Source: Pseudomonas sp. R5-89-07 (GTDB taxonomy: Bacteria > Pseudomonadota > Gammaproteobacteria > Pseudomonadales > Pseudomonadaceae). Taken from it: a stretch of 64,000 nucleotides of DNA. The notes below the pieces were generated by a model. That model was given only the letters and a program-made list of their open reading frames with translations. It was not told where the DNA came from and ran no database searches. This document shows positions 36,351-46,520 of the stretch, piece by piece; the stretch's first letter is position 1, and each line of letters opens with the position of its first letter. Both the position numbers and the translations under genes were made by a program. The stretch spans positions 1,798,001 through 1,862,000 of the forward strand of contig NZ_CP027727.1 in NCBI RefSeq assembly GCF_003851685.1, read 5' to 3'.

Positions 36351-36396
36351 TTTCGTCAGCTGCGCATAAGGTTTGTCATTGCAAAGGGAGGGCAGG

Positions 36397-37158
36397 ATGT
36401 CAGCGCTGATCAACCAGTTGGTCGCTCAGGTCATTGGCCTGGAAGTAGGGATACTGAGCTGCCAGGCTCGTCTTGCCGCCGTCACCGATGATGAAGCCCT
36501 GCATGATCTGCGCACCACTGTGCGCCGCCTGCGCAGTCTATTGCGCCCTTTGCGCGGGCTGCCAGGTGTTGAGCAACTGGAATCGGCCGCCAGTGCGGTC
36601 GGCCAATTGACTACACCGCTACGTGACCGTGAGGTGCTGGCGGCGTATTTGCATCGGCAGGGTCACCATGACGCGGCTGATCGGCGTCTGCGCCTGCAAC
36701 CAGATGCCTATCGGCAGGTGGCGCAGAGCCCCGAGCTGGCCCACCTGCTGCTGATCCTCGATGCGTTTCCCCGGTTCATCCGTGCCTCCCAGCATCAGAA
36801 ATTGCTCAAGGGACTGCGCTCGCGTATCCAGAAACGCCTGGCCAAGCAATGGAAGACACTCGCTCATGCGCTGAAGGATCCGGAGCATGATCGCCACCGT
36901 TTGCGCTTGCTGATCAAGCGCGTGCGCTACGCTGCCGAGGCCTATCCCGAGCTGGAGAAATTGCCTGCCAATGCCCTGTCGGGTTTGAAAAAAGCCCAAG
37001 GCGCACTGGGTGACTGGCATGACTGCTGGCAGTGGCTGATCCAGGCCGAGCACCAGGCTGACCTGCAACCCTGTGTGGCGACCTGGCGTGCAACCATGGT
37101 CAAGGCCGAGGCGCGGGCGGATCGGGTGCTGGACAAGCTCAGCGCCAATTTCTTCTGA
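36397..37158 (+). CDS. CHAD-domain protein (253 aa)
   Basis: CHAD domains are helical bundles with conserved histidines that bind polyphosphate. Visible are the N-terminal LHDLRTTVRRLRSLL motif, LREREVL-like TPLRDREVL, RLRLLIKRVRYAAEAY and the GDWHDCWQWL signature. No CYTH/triphosphate-tunnel domain is fused. GGAGGG precedes ATG 36397. It lies 46 bases downstream of the lipoprotein gene. Confidence 0.88.
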   Translation: MSALINQLVAQVIGLEVGILSCQARLAAVTDDEALHDLRTTVRRLRSLLRPLRGLPGVEQLESAASAVGQLTTPLRDREVLAAYLHRQGHHDAADRRLRLQPDAYRQVAQSPELAHLLLILDAFPRFIRASQHQKLLKGLRSRIQKRLAKQWKTLAHALKDPEHDRHRLRLLIKRVRYAAEAYPELEKLPANALSGLKKAQGALGDWHDCWQWLIQAEHQADLQPCVATWRATMVKAEARADRVLDKLSANFF

Positions 37159-37247
37159 ACCGGTCCGGCTTTTGGCCGGAATAGGCGCTGTACCTGACGG
37201 GGGTGGTGGTTAAGATCCCTCATCGATTTTCTTGATGTGAGGTCGCC

Positions 37248-38045
37248 ATGCGCTTTAGTGATTTGCTCGACGCTGCCCGCAGCCAACCGCTGGATGTCAC
37301 CATTCCCGCCGAATGGGCCCAAGGCCGCGCCACCTTTGGTGGTTTGGTCGTGGCGTTGCAATACGAAGCCTTGCGTGCCCAAGTACCGGCAGAACGGCCG
37401 CTGCGCTCACTGGCGATCACCTTCGTTGGCCCGGTAGCGCCGGATGTACCCGCCAGCTATCAAGTGGAAGTCTTGCGCGAAGGCAAGGCGGTCAGCCAAT
37501 TGTTGGGCCGGGTGGTGCAGAACGGTGAAGTGGCGACCTTGGTCCAGGCCAGTTTTGGTGCGTCCCGCGCGTCGGAAATCGACGTTGCGAGCGAGCCGCC
37601 ACCTGCGTTCAAGCATTGGGATGAATGCCAGGAACTGCCTTACATCAAAGGCGTCACGCCTGAATTCATGCGGCACCTGGCGATGCGCTGGAGCGTCGGC
37701 GGCCTGCCGTTTACCGGCACTCAATCCCGCGAAATGGGCGGTTGGGTGCGTTTGCGTGGGGATGTGAAAGAAGAGCCGCTGACCGAGGCGCATATTCTTG
37801 CGCTGGTCGATGCCTGGCCGCCCGCTCTGCTCCCGTACCTCAAGAAACCGGCGCCGGGCAGCACCTTGACCTGGACCATCGAGTTCATTCAGCCACTGCA
37901 GAACCTGACCACCCTCGACTGGTGCCAATACCACGTCAATATCGAACATGCCCGCGACGGCTATGGCCATGCCGCCGCCGCGCTCTGGAGCCCGAGCGGC
38001 GAATTGATCGCCCTCAGCCGCCAGACTGTGGTGGTCTTCGCCTGA
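37248..38045 (+). CDS. Acyl-CoA thioesterase-like, double hot-dog protein (265 aa)
   Basis: Two hot-dog domains of the TesB/4HBT_3 type. The N-terminal TFGGLVVALQYEAL and the C-terminal NIEHARDGYGHAAAALWSPSG, with FIQPLQ before it, fit the family. The likely reaction is hydrolysis of an acyl-CoA of unknown chain. ATG 37248 has GAGG 7-10 bases upstream. It lies 90 bases after the CHAD gene and has a small convergent neighbour. Confidence 0.85.
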   Translation: MRFSDLLDAARSQPLDVTIPAEWAQGRATFGGLVVALQYEALRAQVPAERPLRSLAITFVGPVAPDVPASYQVEVLREGKAVSQLLGRVVQNGEVATLVQASFGASRASEIDVASEPPPAFKHWDECQELPYIKGVTPEFMRHLAMRWSVGGLPFTGTQSREMGGWVRLRGDVKEEPLTEAHILALVDAWPPALLPYLKKPAPGSTLTWTIEFIQPLQNLTTLDWCQYHVNIEHARDGYGHAAAALWSPSGELIALSRQTVVVFA

Positions 38046-38048
38046 TCT

Positions 38049-38411
38049 TCAATGCCGGTGGCGCTGGCGCCAGGCACGCCACCAGCCACCGCTGAGCACG
38101 AAACGCGGAAACGTCACGAACTGCTCGACCACCAGGCGTTGCATCGCATCTTTGCGGTCACTGAACGGCTCACTCGCCTGGGCTTCCAGGCTATGGCCGT
38201 GACGTTGCAGGGCCAGGCCTGCCAGGGTACCGATCACGCCTACTGCCAAACTGACCAAACTCAGGCTGAACACACCGGAAACGATCAACAGAAAGCCGAT
38301 GATGAACAGCGGCACGGCGATCAGGTGCAAGGCCAGGTTGGTGGGGTGCTGATGATTTTGTGGGTAATTACGCCATTGCCAGGCGGGGAGATTGGGGTGA
38401 CGTTTGCCCAT
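38049..38411 (-). CDS. DUF962/Mpo1-like small membrane protein (120 aa)
   Basis: Two hydrophobic segments (residues about 27-50 and 52-68), preceded by NYPQNHQHPTNLALHLIAVPL, which matches the N-x-x-x-H pattern of DUF962/Mpo1-like proteins (yeast Mpo1 is a fatty-acid dioxygenase). The C-terminal part is basic. Function in bacteria is not known. It is convergent with the thioesterase gene, 3 bases away. Confidence 0.7.
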   Translation of the reverse strand: MGKRHPNLPAWQWRNYPQNHQHPTNLALHLIAVPLFIIGFLLIVSGVFSLSLVSLAVGVIGTLAGLALQRHGHSLEAQASEPFSDRKDAMQRLVVEQFVTFPRFVLSGGWWRAWRQRHRH

Positions 38412-38539
38412 GGTGGTGAATCCTCTGTCCGTTGAAACAACTTGGACAGAGTGTAGGTTGGGGGTGGCGGGTCGGCGAATTAGCGTTGGCTATGGCCGCT
38501 ATAGGTGTAGGGCCCAGCCAGCAGACGACGGCTGATAAC

Positions 38540-38926
38540 TCATTCCTCCACCGATATAGCCCAGCGCTGGCAAAAGTCGCGTTGTTCTTGAATGTCACTA
38601 GTGAGATCGTTTTCCTCATAAGTGAAAATATGTACGAGCTCGCCACTTGGCTTTCCTATCGTCAGCTCGTAGGCGACCAGGCCATTCGACATATGTGAGG
38701 ACATCCCGGAAGGATGGACGTTGATTTTGGATCCTTTACATAGAAATTTTATATCTTTCAAATCTGCTCTTAACAAACCGAAGCTTTCGAACAAGTCACT
38801 AGCCGTGTGAGTTTTTCGCAACCCGTTGCTCAGTACCACGCTAAGGGCTGTTTTTCCTGCCTCATATTCGACCACCGCGCGTTCATGGACACCGTTTCTG
38901 ATGATAATGATTTCGCGCGATTTCAT
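38540..38926 (-). CDS. Probable immunity protein of the Rhs toxin (128 aa)
   Basis: A small cytoplasmic protein with no signal peptide and no recognised family. Its ATG overlaps the Rhs stop codon (ATGA), so it is translationally coupled. It is AT-richer than the Rhs core, like the toxin tip. These features (position, coupling, composition) are those of cognate immunity genes of polymorphic toxins; the function is inference. Confidence 0.75.
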   Translation of the reverse strand: MKSREIIIIRNGVHERAVVEYEAGKTALSVVLSNGLRKTHTASDLFESFGLLRADLKDIKFLCKGSKINVHPSGMSSHMSNGLVAYELTIGKPSGELVHIFTYEENDLTSDIQEQRDFCQRWAISVEE

Positions 38927-41900
38927 GGGTATTTCCTGTTAGGGTTCAATATCGTGTATCCCTTGAACGTACCGTCTTCGTTGACGGGTGAGGCTCCTAG
39001 AATATCTTTGGTGTCTATACGTCCGGGAATAGCAATTTCTGCCTCGTTCTTGTGTTTGGAGCGAGCGCCCAGCTCTCTATTTACGTCCCGTCCGGGTATT
39101 CTTTTAAGTGTATATAAGAAGCCTTCTTCAAATCCAAAACTTGACGCGAATACCAGCGCTTGCTTCATTGAGGTTGACGTAGGGATGAAGTTGCTGGGAG
39201 GACTGGCATTATTCAAAACGTGTAGGAAAAGATCTGTACTTGACCCTCTACTTTCGAATCCTTTGTCAAATATTTCCTCGGGCTCTCTTGATTCTCCTCG
39301 ATAAAGATAGCTCCGCTTTCCGCGAGGGGTTGGAACAGACGGTGACCGCTCGTTAACGTTGGCTTGTTCGTTAGGTGACTCAGTTTTTGACTGTGGTTTA
39401 CACCCATTTTCGCCTGGGCAAGTGTTCAAGCCTAGCGGATCGATCCAGCCCGTAGGATTGGGTACGTACTGGTACGCATTGAGCCCACCCGCCTGCTTCA
39501 CCGGATCAGGCGTCAGGTAACGACCAATATCCGGATTGTAGTAGCGATGGCGGTTGTAGTGCAGGCCGCTTTCCTGATCGAAGTATTGGCCTTGGAAACG
39601 TAGCGGGTTGTCGATTTTGCCGACGTCGAGGTGGCTGATTTCGCCGTAGGCGCGGTAGTGGGCGGACCAGACGATGTCGCCTTCAGGCGTGGTGAGTTCC
39701 TGCGGTGTGCCGAGGTGGTCGAGTTGGTAGTGGTAGGGCTTGGTTTCTTGTGGGCCGAAGCCTGCCAGCAGTGCCAATGGGCGGAAGCTGTCCGGCTCAT
39801 AGATGTAGCTGCGATGACGTTCCGCATGGTGTTCGGCGATCAGCTTGTCGCCTTGCCAGAAGAACTCCGTGGTTTTCCCATCGACGGTTTTGCTGATACG
39901 CCGACCGAATGGGTCATAGCGATAAGTGGCGCATTGGCCGTTGGGCTTGGTTAGACCAATCAGCCTGTGCTGGCAGTCATATCGATACTCGGTAACGAGT
40001 AAGTGACCTTTGCCTCGCCGCTCGCGGATTAGGTTGCCGAAGGCATCGTAGTCGTAATGGTGATCGCCTTGGATCACGAGCCGATTACCCGCAACGATGT
40101 CCGGCCCCGGCCTGTCTTGCATGAGCAGATTGCCGGCAGGGTTGTGGCCGAAACGCTCCTGTGCGTCTTGCGAATGATCGGCGCGGGTCAGGCGGTGGAG
40201 CGGGTCGTAGCGGTAAAGGTGTTCGCCTTTGCGGGTGTCGTGCAGGCGGGTGAGGTTGCCGGTTTTGTCGTAGTCGTAGTGGCGTTGGTAGAGGTGGTCT
40301 TGTTGCTGGGTGACGGCGTGGGCGTGCAGGCGATTTTGGTCGTCGTAGTGGTAGTGGCTGAGCAGTTGGCCTTGTTGGCGCTGGTGTTCGCGGCCGGCTT
40401 TGAACAGGTGCGAGGTGAGCAGCGCACCGTTCAGCTCGACGGTGGTGAGGTGGCCGCCTTTGTCGTGGTTGAAGGTGAGGCGGTTGTTGTCGGGCAGGCG
40501 TAAATGTTGAAGCTGGCCGCAGGCGTCGTAGCCATAGCGCAGGGTGCCCCAACCCTGATGTTCGGCGGTGAGGCGGTTTTGTTTGTCGTATTCGTAGGCC
40601 AGAAACCAGTGGCCGTCGTCGACGCTAAGGAGGTTGCCTTGGCGGTCGTAGGCATAGTCGACAGTGCTGCCATCGGGCAGGGTTTTTCGTACGAGGCGAC
40701 CGGCATGGTCGCGCTGGTATTGGGTGACTAGCTGACGGCCGTCGTCGCCGTGTTCCGTTTTCTCCAGCAGGTTGCCGTTGAGGTCGTAGGCGTAGGCGGT
40801 ACGTTGGCCGTCAAAACCGGTTTCCTGTTGGATCAGGCCGTTGGGGTGGTAGTCGAGCTGGTAGGTTTCGCCGACCTCGTTTTCGATGGCGGTTAGCAGT
40901 AAGCGAGCGTTGTCGTAGCGGTACTTGACCTGGGTGCCATCGGCGTTGATGCGGCGGCTGATCAGGTGCAGGCCGTCGGCGTATTCGTAGCGGGTGACGT
41001 GGCCGAGTTCGTCGCGCTCGGCGATGATTTTTCCGTAGGGGTTGTAGCTGAATTCCCGTGTGGCACCGTCCGGCAGTACCAAGCGAGTTAACCGACCCAC
41101 ACCGTCCCATTGATACTGAGTCAGCGCGCCGTGTTCATCCTCTCGCGCAATCTGCCGGCCCAGGTCGTCATAGCGATAGCGCTTGATCCCGCCATTGGGC
41201 AGCTGTTCTTCAACGAGTTGCCCGCGCTCATTCCACACCAACCGATGGCAGCTGTTATCGGGGAACCAAACGCCGGTCAGTTGCCCCTGTTTGTCGTAGC
41301 TGTAGTCGGTCGCATTTCCATCCTGATCGATCTGGCGAGTGACATCGCCCTGGTCATTACGCTCGTATGTCCAGACCGCCTCACCCCGGCGCACCACGCG
41401 TACGAAGCCGTTGTCATGTTCGTAGGACGTCGGCTCGTCATCCCCCGGAAACACCGCCACCAGGCGTCCGGCGTCGTCGTACTGATACGCCGTCACCGCG
41501 CCCAGCGGGTCTTGATCGACGGTCAGGCGGCCCTTGTCATCGTAGGATTTGAAGTGCCGGGCGCCGTCCGGGTCGATGCGCTGTACCAGTCGCGCTCGAT
41601 CGTCATGAACATAAACCTCTTGGCTGCCATCGGCGTTGTGCACGGTGACGCTGCCGTCTTCACCCCAGGCATACCGCGTGTCCATCTGCGAAAAGCTGGC
41701 CCAGTGCCGGACGCAGCGTGCGGCCTTGCCAGTGCGTTCCCATTCCCAGAAAAAGCTCGCGCCACCGGCCAGTTGCCGCTCGAGAATGACGTGCTGTTCG
41801 TCGTACCGATAACGCTCACATTCACCGATAGCGTTGGTCGCCGACACCAGCCGTCCACTGTCGTCATAGACGTAGGAAACGACGTTCTGCTCGGTCACCC

Positions 41901-43701
41901 AAACAAAGGGTTCATAGCCCTTGGCGCGATGAACCTGGTAGTCCACCGCCACAATGCGATCCAGCTCATAGCGCAAAAACAAAGAGCGGCCGACACCGTT
42001 ATCCAGCCGCTCAATCCGCCCCAACCGATCCCGGAAAATGCGCAACCGGTTGTCATACACATCGCTGATCGCCGTCAGCGCACCGTCGCAAAAGTGGTAG
42101 AACCGCGAGCCCTGGGCCAGCACCAGTTCATCCGGCAACGACCCCAGGTAAATCGCCGCTTCCGCCAGGCTGTTGGTAATCGCTGGCCGAGCCACCGTCG
42201 GCAAGGGCAGGGTGGTCGAGCGGTTTTCATGATCGGTCCACACCACCGAATCGCCCGACACCACCAGCCGCTGCGCCAGCGCATGGCTCCAGCCAAACCC
42301 CAACCCGCAATCCACTTCCACCGCACTGGTGCGATACAAGCGCGTCCACTCGAACGGCAAAATTCCATCCAGCGCGCCATCGGTGAGGGTCAGCAATTCC
42401 TCCCCGGTGACCATCGACACCGGGCAGCCGTGGGTGACGGTCTTGTCCGAAGAGACAGCAGCATCCCCGGCCGGATTTTTAGCGGAAGCAGGCACATCAT
42501 CCACCGCCTCCTGGCGAACCAACGCCGTGCGCTGCGTCTTGCTGCGCACCGCCGGCACCGGGTTTGAAACCAACGTCTCGCCCACTTTCAATGGCCCAAC
42601 GGGCACCGCCTTGACCGGCACCGCCGCACTGCTCAGCAACACCGGCTTGGCGGCCTCAACATGGGTTTCCAGCCCCGGCCCTACAACCTGCTTGGCCAGT
42701 AACTCCAACAACGCCCGCGCCCGCCCGGATTTGACGTGACTGAGTACCTGGGCCCCCAGCCGAAGCTGGAGCCCAATCCCCCGCGTCGCCCAGATCAGCA
42801 ATAGATTGATCAGGATTTCGCCGGTTATCTCACCCACCAGCTCGTACATCTCGGGCGGCGGCAGCAGGCGTAACCAGGCCACTACCGCCGATAAATAAAT
42901 GAACAACAGCGGCTCATCACTGAGCACCAGCAACCCCTGGGCAAGCGTGTCTTTACCCAGTTTGAGCAACTGATCCAGCTCGGCTTGGGAGAGGTACTTC
43001 AGCAACTGCTCGCTGTTGGATTTGAGGTTCGCCAGCAGGTCGACCAGCTCGGTAAGGTTGTCCCACAGGTTGTAGAAGGCCTTGCCGATCCCGCTCGCAA
43101 AGGCCATCCCTTGCTTCGCGCTGCGTTTGAAGGCCGGCGCCTTTGCAAAGTCGGCCCACTGAGGTTCGAAGTGCTCGCGCCATTGCTGGCGCAGGTCAGT
43201 TTCCAGCCCGGCGATCACCGACTGGTAGGACGCATACAGCGCCTTGACGTGATCTCTGGAAACGTTGGGGTAGAACGTGATCTGGTACTGCTGATTGCGG
43301 GTGCACTCGGGCACTTCGAGAATGCCGCTGGGGCCGATGGTTCGCTGCAGCGGCGCGCCAATGGGCGTGCCGTCCGGTGCGATGGCTTGCAGCGTGACCG
43401 GCGTGTTGCCGATCGGCACGAACCGCGTGCTCTCGAACAGATGCACCAGGGTCAGCCCACCCTGGGCCTTGCACTGGGCGACGGTGCGACTGGGCGTGCC
43501 GGAAGAGATCGGCGCAACCAGTGCGACGTCGTCACCGACCTTGAACACCTGCTCCACTTCCAGTGCCGAGCCACTTAAAAAGCTGTCGGCCCACGTATCG
43601 AAAGTGTTCAGGCAGTTGCGGAAATCACGAAGAACCTTTTCAGCGTCCAGCGCTTCGGGATCCATCGGGGCCAGTACAAAGCTGGCAATCACCGGAATCA
43701 A
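38923..43701 (-). CDS. Rhs-family polymorphic toxin with ADP-ribosyltransferase-like tip (1592 aa)
   Basis: The N-terminal part (residues 1-420) includes hydrophobic helices (about 262-310) and no PAAR domain. The linker THGCPVSMVTGEE (about 433) starts the YD-repeat shell (about 440-1310), which should form a hollow cage. The Rhs core ends with the DPLGLN motif (about 1421-1426), where self-cleavage is expected. The variable tip (1427-1592) shows the R-S-E pattern of ADP-ribosyltransferases: R1468 in YRGE, STS at 1509-1511, and EAE at 1553-1555. TTG 43701 is the furthest start before an upstream in-frame stop; GTG 43692 or ATG 43665 are alternatives. No VgrG, Eag chaperone or T6SS gene is nearby. 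Confidence 0.92.
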   Translation of the reverse strand: MIPVIASFVLAPMDPEALDAEKVLRDFRNCLNTFDTWADSFLSGSALEVEQVFKVGDDVALVAPISSGTPSRTVAQCKAQGGLTLVHLFESTRFVPIGNTPVTLQAIAPDGTPIGAPLQRTIGPSGILEVPECTRNQQYQITFYPNVSRDHVKALYASYQSVIAGLETDLRQQWREHFEPQWADFAKAPAFKRSAKQGMAFASGIGKAFYNLWDNLTELVDLLANLKSNSEQLLKYLSQAELDQLLKLGKDTLAQGLLVLSDEPLLFIYLSAVVAWLRLLPPPEMYELVGEITGEILINLLLIWATRGIGLQLRLGAQVLSHVKSGRARALLELLAKQVVGPGLETHVEAAKPVLLSSAAVPVKAVPVGPLKVGETLVSNPVPAVRSKTQRTALVRQEAVDDVPASAKNPAGDAAVSSDKTVTHGCPVSMVTGEELLTLTDGALDGILPFEWTRLYRTSAVEVDCGLGFGWSHALAQRLVVSGDSVVWTDHENRSTTLPLPTVARPAITNSLAEAAIYLGSLPDELVLAQGSRFYHFCDGALTAISDVYDNRLRIFRDRLGRIERLDNGVGRSLFLRYELDRIVAVDYQVHRAKGYEPFVWVTEQNVVSYVYDDSGRLVSATNAIGECERYRYDEQHVILERQLAGGASFFWEWERTGKAARCVRHWASFSQMDTRYAWGEDGSVTVHNADGSQEVYVHDDRARLVQRIDPDGARHFKSYDDKGRLTVDQDPLGAVTAYQYDDAGRLVAVFPGDDEPTSYEHDNGFVRVVRRGEAVWTYERNDQGDVTRQIDQDGNATDYSYDKQGQLTGVWFPDNSCHRLVWNERGQLVEEQLPNGGIKRYRYDDLGRQIAREDEHGALTQYQWDGVGRLTRLVLPDGATREFSYNPYGKIIAERDELGHVTRYEYADGLHLISRRINADGTQVKYRYDNARLLLTAIENEVGETYQLDYHPNGLIQQETGFDGQRTAYAYDLNGNLLEKTEHGDDGRQLVTQYQRDHAGRLVRKTLPDGSTVDYAYDRQGNLLSVDDGHWFLAYEYDKQNRLTAEHQGWGTLRYGYDACGQLQHLRLPDNNRLTFNHDKGGHLTTVELNGALLTSHLFKAGREHQRQQGQLLSHYHYDDQNRLHAHAVTQQQDHLYQRHYDYDKTGNLTRLHDTRKGEHLYRYDPLHRLTRADHSQDAQERFGHNPAGNLLMQDRPGPDIVAGNRLVIQGDHHYDYDAFGNLIRERRGKGHLLVTEYRYDCQHRLIGLTKPNGQCATYRYDPFGRRISKTVDGKTTEFFWQGDKLIAEHHAERHRSYIYEPDSFRPLALLAGFGPQETKPYHYQLDHLGTPQELTTPEGDIVWSAHYRAYGEISHLDVGKIDNPLRFQGQYFDQESGLHYNRHRYYNPDIGRYLTPDPVKQAGGLNAYQYVPNPTGWIDPLGLNTCPGENGCKPQSKTESPNEQANVNERSPSVPTPRGKRSYLYRGESREPEEIFDKGFESRGSSTDLFLHVLNNASPPSNFIPTSTSMKQALVFASSFGFEEGFLYTLKRIPGRDVNRELGARSKHKNEAEIAIPGRIDTKDILGASPVNEDGTFKGYTILNPNRKYP
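38926..39423 (-). other. Toxin tip of the Rhs protein (ADP-ribosyltransferase-like domain)
   Basis: Codes for Rhs residues 1427-1592. Base composition is visibly AT-richer than the shell-coding part, as expected for a tip exchanged between strains. The three catalytic elements (Arg, STS, ExE) are present; the ExE form is typical of arginine-specific enzymes. Target is unknown. Confidence 0.7.
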
Positions 43702-43899
43702 AAGACGCCCCGGACAACCTGGGCGCTAACGAAAAAAACCATCTGCAATCCCTCGCACTGTTTGATCAGGCGAGGGACTTTGCAGCGGTTCGTAGGTAAA
43801 AGAAGTCGGCGTTATTCGCAGGGATGACGAGGAAGTTTCGTCTTAAGCTTAGGTAAGCTGCGGCTTGGTCGTAGGAATCAGATTACGGGCTAAACGGTC

Positions 43900-45381
43900 C
43901 TACAGCTTCAACTGCCCAATCGCCTTGCTCAATTCTCCCGCCAACGTCGCCAGCTCATGGCTGGTCGTTGCGGAAGCCACTGTTTGCTGCACGGTGTTTT
44001 CGGTTACATCACGAATGCTCACCACTGCACGGTTCATCTCTTCGGCGACATGGCTCTGCTGTTCGGCGGCCACGGCAATCTGGGTGTTGCTCTCGCGCAT
44101 CTGCGCCACGGCGCCGGTAATTTCGCCGAGCGCGGCACCGGCTTCCTGGGCCTGTTGCACGCAGTCATCGGCCTTGAACGAGCTTTCCTGCATGAAGTCC
44201 ACCGCGTCGCGGGTGCCGGCTTGCAGTGCCGAGACCATGCGCGTGATTTCATCGGTGGAGCTTTGTACGCGCTTGGCCAGGTTGCGCACTTCGTCGGCCA
44301 CCACCGCAAAGCCACGGCCCATTTCTCCGGCGCGGGCGGCTTCGATGGCGGCGTTGAGGGCGAGCAGGTTGGTCTGTTCGGCGATGCTGTGGATCACCCC
44401 GACCACACCGTTGATTTTCTGGCTGTCTTCGGCGAGTTTCTGGATCATTTCAGCGGTCTGTTGCACGCCGGTGGACAGCCCGGCAATCGAACGCTGCACG
44501 CGGATGACCACTGCCTGGCCACTGCCGGCGAGGGTGTCGGCGGTTTGCGAAAGGTCGCGGGTAGCCCCGGCGTGCTGGGCAATATGGTGAACGGTGGCGG
44601 TCATTTCGTTGATCGCCGTGGCGGCCTGGTCGGTCTCGCTTTGCTGGCCGAGCATGCCGTGCTGCACCTCGTTCATGCTGCTGGCCAGCCGCGCGGCGCC
44701 TTCGTCCAATTGCCTGGCGGTACGGGCCACGGTGTTGACCACCCGCTGGTAGCCGGCTTGCATGGCGTTGAAAGCGCTGGCCATCTGCCCGACCTCATCC
44801 TTGCAGGCCAGCGGCACGCGGGCAGACAAGTCGCCGGTTTTCTCCACATGCAGCATCACGTCCTTGAGGGTGTTGAGCTGACTGAGCAGAAAGCGGATCA
44901 GCAGTTGTGAGGCGCCTAGCATCGCTAGCATGAGGATCGCCACCGCCACCGCATAGTTGACGAAGCGCTCGCCGAACACCTGGCGCAGGCTTGGCGCGTA
45001 GGCGAGTACGGCGACCTGTTGGCCGTCGGCACGGCGGACGACCTCGGCGCCCACCAGCGGATCGATGCCGAACCATGGCAGGTGGCTGAGTTCGACCCAG
45101 CCGTTGGCGCCTTGCAAGGCTGACAAATCCTGGCCCGCCCGTTGTGGGACCTGGCCTCGGCTGAAGGTCAGCCAGTTCTCACCGCCGGGCAGGGCCTTGT
45201 CCGTCGGCCAGGCGCTAAGCAACTGCGCCTGGGCCTGGGCCGAAAGCTGGGACCCATGGCTGCGCGCCTGTTGTTCGAGCTGCACGGCATACAACACCAG
45301 CAGCAGGGTGGTGATAAACGCCACCGCATTGACGGCCCAGAATTTGTATTTCAACGAGATATTGCTAAGCCAGGCACCCAT
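43900..45381 (-). CDS. Methyl-accepting chemotaxis protein (493 aa)
   Basis: Membrane chemoreceptor. TM1 (about residues 10-32), a periplasmic ligand region (about 33-150), TM2 (about 155-178), a HAMP domain (about 179-235), and a cytoplasmic signalling tip with [31 protein letters not shown], here cited as [19 protein letters not shown]. The ligand domain is small and of unrecognised type. ATG 45381 is chosen since it directly precedes TM1; no strong ribosome-binding site. Gene is alone between the Rhs region and tatD. Confidence 0.93.
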   Translation of the reverse strand: MGAWLSNISLKYKFWAVNAVAFITTLLLVLYAVQLEQQARSHGSQLSAQAQAQLLSAWPTDKALPGGENWLTFSRGQVPQRAGQDLSALQGANGWVELSHLPWFGIDPLVGAEVVRRADGQQVAVLAYAPSLRQVFGERFVNYAVAVAILMLAMLGASQLLIRFLLSQLNTLKDVMLHVEKTGDLSARVPLACKDEVGQMASAFNAMQAGYQRVVNTVARTARQLDEGAARLASSMNEVQHGMLGQQSETDQAATAINEMTATVHHIAQHAGATRDLSQTADTLAGSGQAVVIRVQRSIAGLSTGVQQTAEMIQKLAEDSQKINGVVGVIHSIAEQTNLLALNAAIEAARAGEMGRGFAVVADEVRNLAKRVQSSTDEITRMVSALQAGTRDAVDFMQESSFKADDCVQQAQEAGAALGEITGAVAQMRESNTQIAVAAEQQSHVAEEMNRAVVSIRDVTENTVQQTVASATTSHELATLAGELSKAIGQLKL

Positions 45382-45477
45382 GGAAGGTTTTCTCTGATAG
45401 CGGAAACAGCATTGGCAAGGTGCCATTATTGTGCCGCTACTCAGGAAAGCCTTTTTGACATGGGTCAATGCGCCGCA

Positions 45478-46284
45478 TCACCCCACGGCCGGTAAGCCAA
45501 AAAAAGCGCGGGCGCAGGCGGTGCTGTGCATCGCCAGGTCTTCCATCGTTTCATGGCGATGCAGGGCCACCTCACGCAACACTTCGGTGAGAAAGGCGGG
45601 TTCATTGCGGCCGTTTTTTGGCTTGGGGCGCAGCGTGCGTGGCAGCAGGTAGGGCGCGTCGCTTTCCAGCATCAGACGGCCTCGGGGAATTTCCCTGACC
45701 AAGGGGTGTAGATGCGTCCCACGGCGCTCGTCGCAGATCCAGCCGGTGATGCCAATGTGCAGGTCAAGGTCGAGGTAGCTGAACAGCGCCGCTTGTTCGC
45801 CCGTGAAGCAGTGCACCACGGCGGCGGACAGATGATCGCGATAGTCTTTGAGGATCTCCAGCAGGCGCTGGTTGGCGTCGCGCTCGTGAAGAAATACGGG
45901 AAGTTTGAGTTCGACGGCCAGGGCCAGGTGCTGCTCGAGGACTTTTTCCTGCTGTGGGCGCGGCGAAAAATCACGGTTGAAATCCAGCCCGCACTCGCCA
46001 ACGGCGCGCACGCGCGGTTCGTTGAGCAAGCCGCGCAAACGTTGGGCGCTGTCGCTGTTCCAGTCGCTGGCGGAGTGGGGGTGAATGCCGGCGGTGCTGA
46101 ACAGCCGCTGTGCGCTTTCATCGTGTTTCACGCACAGCTCCAGGGCCCGCTCGCTGCCTTCGACACTGGTGCCGGTGAGCACCAATTGTTGCACGCCGGC
46201 AGCGTAGGCACGCTCGAGGACGGCCGAGTGCCTCTCGTCGAAACTGGGGTTGGTCAGGTTGACGCCGATATCAATGAGTTGCAT
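45478..46284 (-). CDS. tatD: TatD-family metal-dependent deoxyribonuclease (268 aa)
   Basis: TIM-barrel metal hydrolase, 3'-5' exonuclease on DNA. Motifs visible: [12 protein letters not shown] (first metal motif, with D replaced-like IG variant), [35 protein letters not shown] and [15 protein letters not shown] 46284 has a weak ribosome-binding site. It runs in the same direction as the chemoreceptor gene, 96 bases upstream of it. Confidence 0.95.
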   Translation of the reverse strand: MQLIDIGVNLTNPSFDERHSAVLERAYAAGVQQLVLTGTSVEGSERALELCVKHDESAQRLFSTAGIHPHSASDWNSDSAQRLRGLLNEPRVRAVGECGLDFNRDFSPRPQQEKVLEQHLALAVELKLPVFLHERDANQRLLEILKDYRDHLSAAVVHCFTGEQAALFSYLDLDLHIGITGWICDERRGTHLHPLVREIPRGRLMLESDAPYLLPRTLRPKPKNGRNEPAFLTEVLREVALHRHETMEDLAMHSTACARAFFGLPAVG

Positions 46285-46520
46285 GGTGCTATCTCCGCCT
46301 GCGGCCGGAAAGCATATCAGAGCTGTAGATTTATAAGAAAAACGAAGAACTACAACGCGTTATAGCTGTCTTTGAACGTCGCACGCGACATTGTGCCGGG
46401 CCCATTGCCTTTCACTGTGTCGCCGTTGCGCGCCTTGCCAGCGCATAAAGCGCTCTGTTTCTGACGCCCAGCACCTCGTTTTTCACGAAGGTGATGGCCA
46501 GTATTCTTTCCGGAGAGCGG

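Noticed and set aside
41110..42567. 485-codon frame opposite the Rhs gene
   Set aside because: Shadow of the YD repeats; no recognisable domain.
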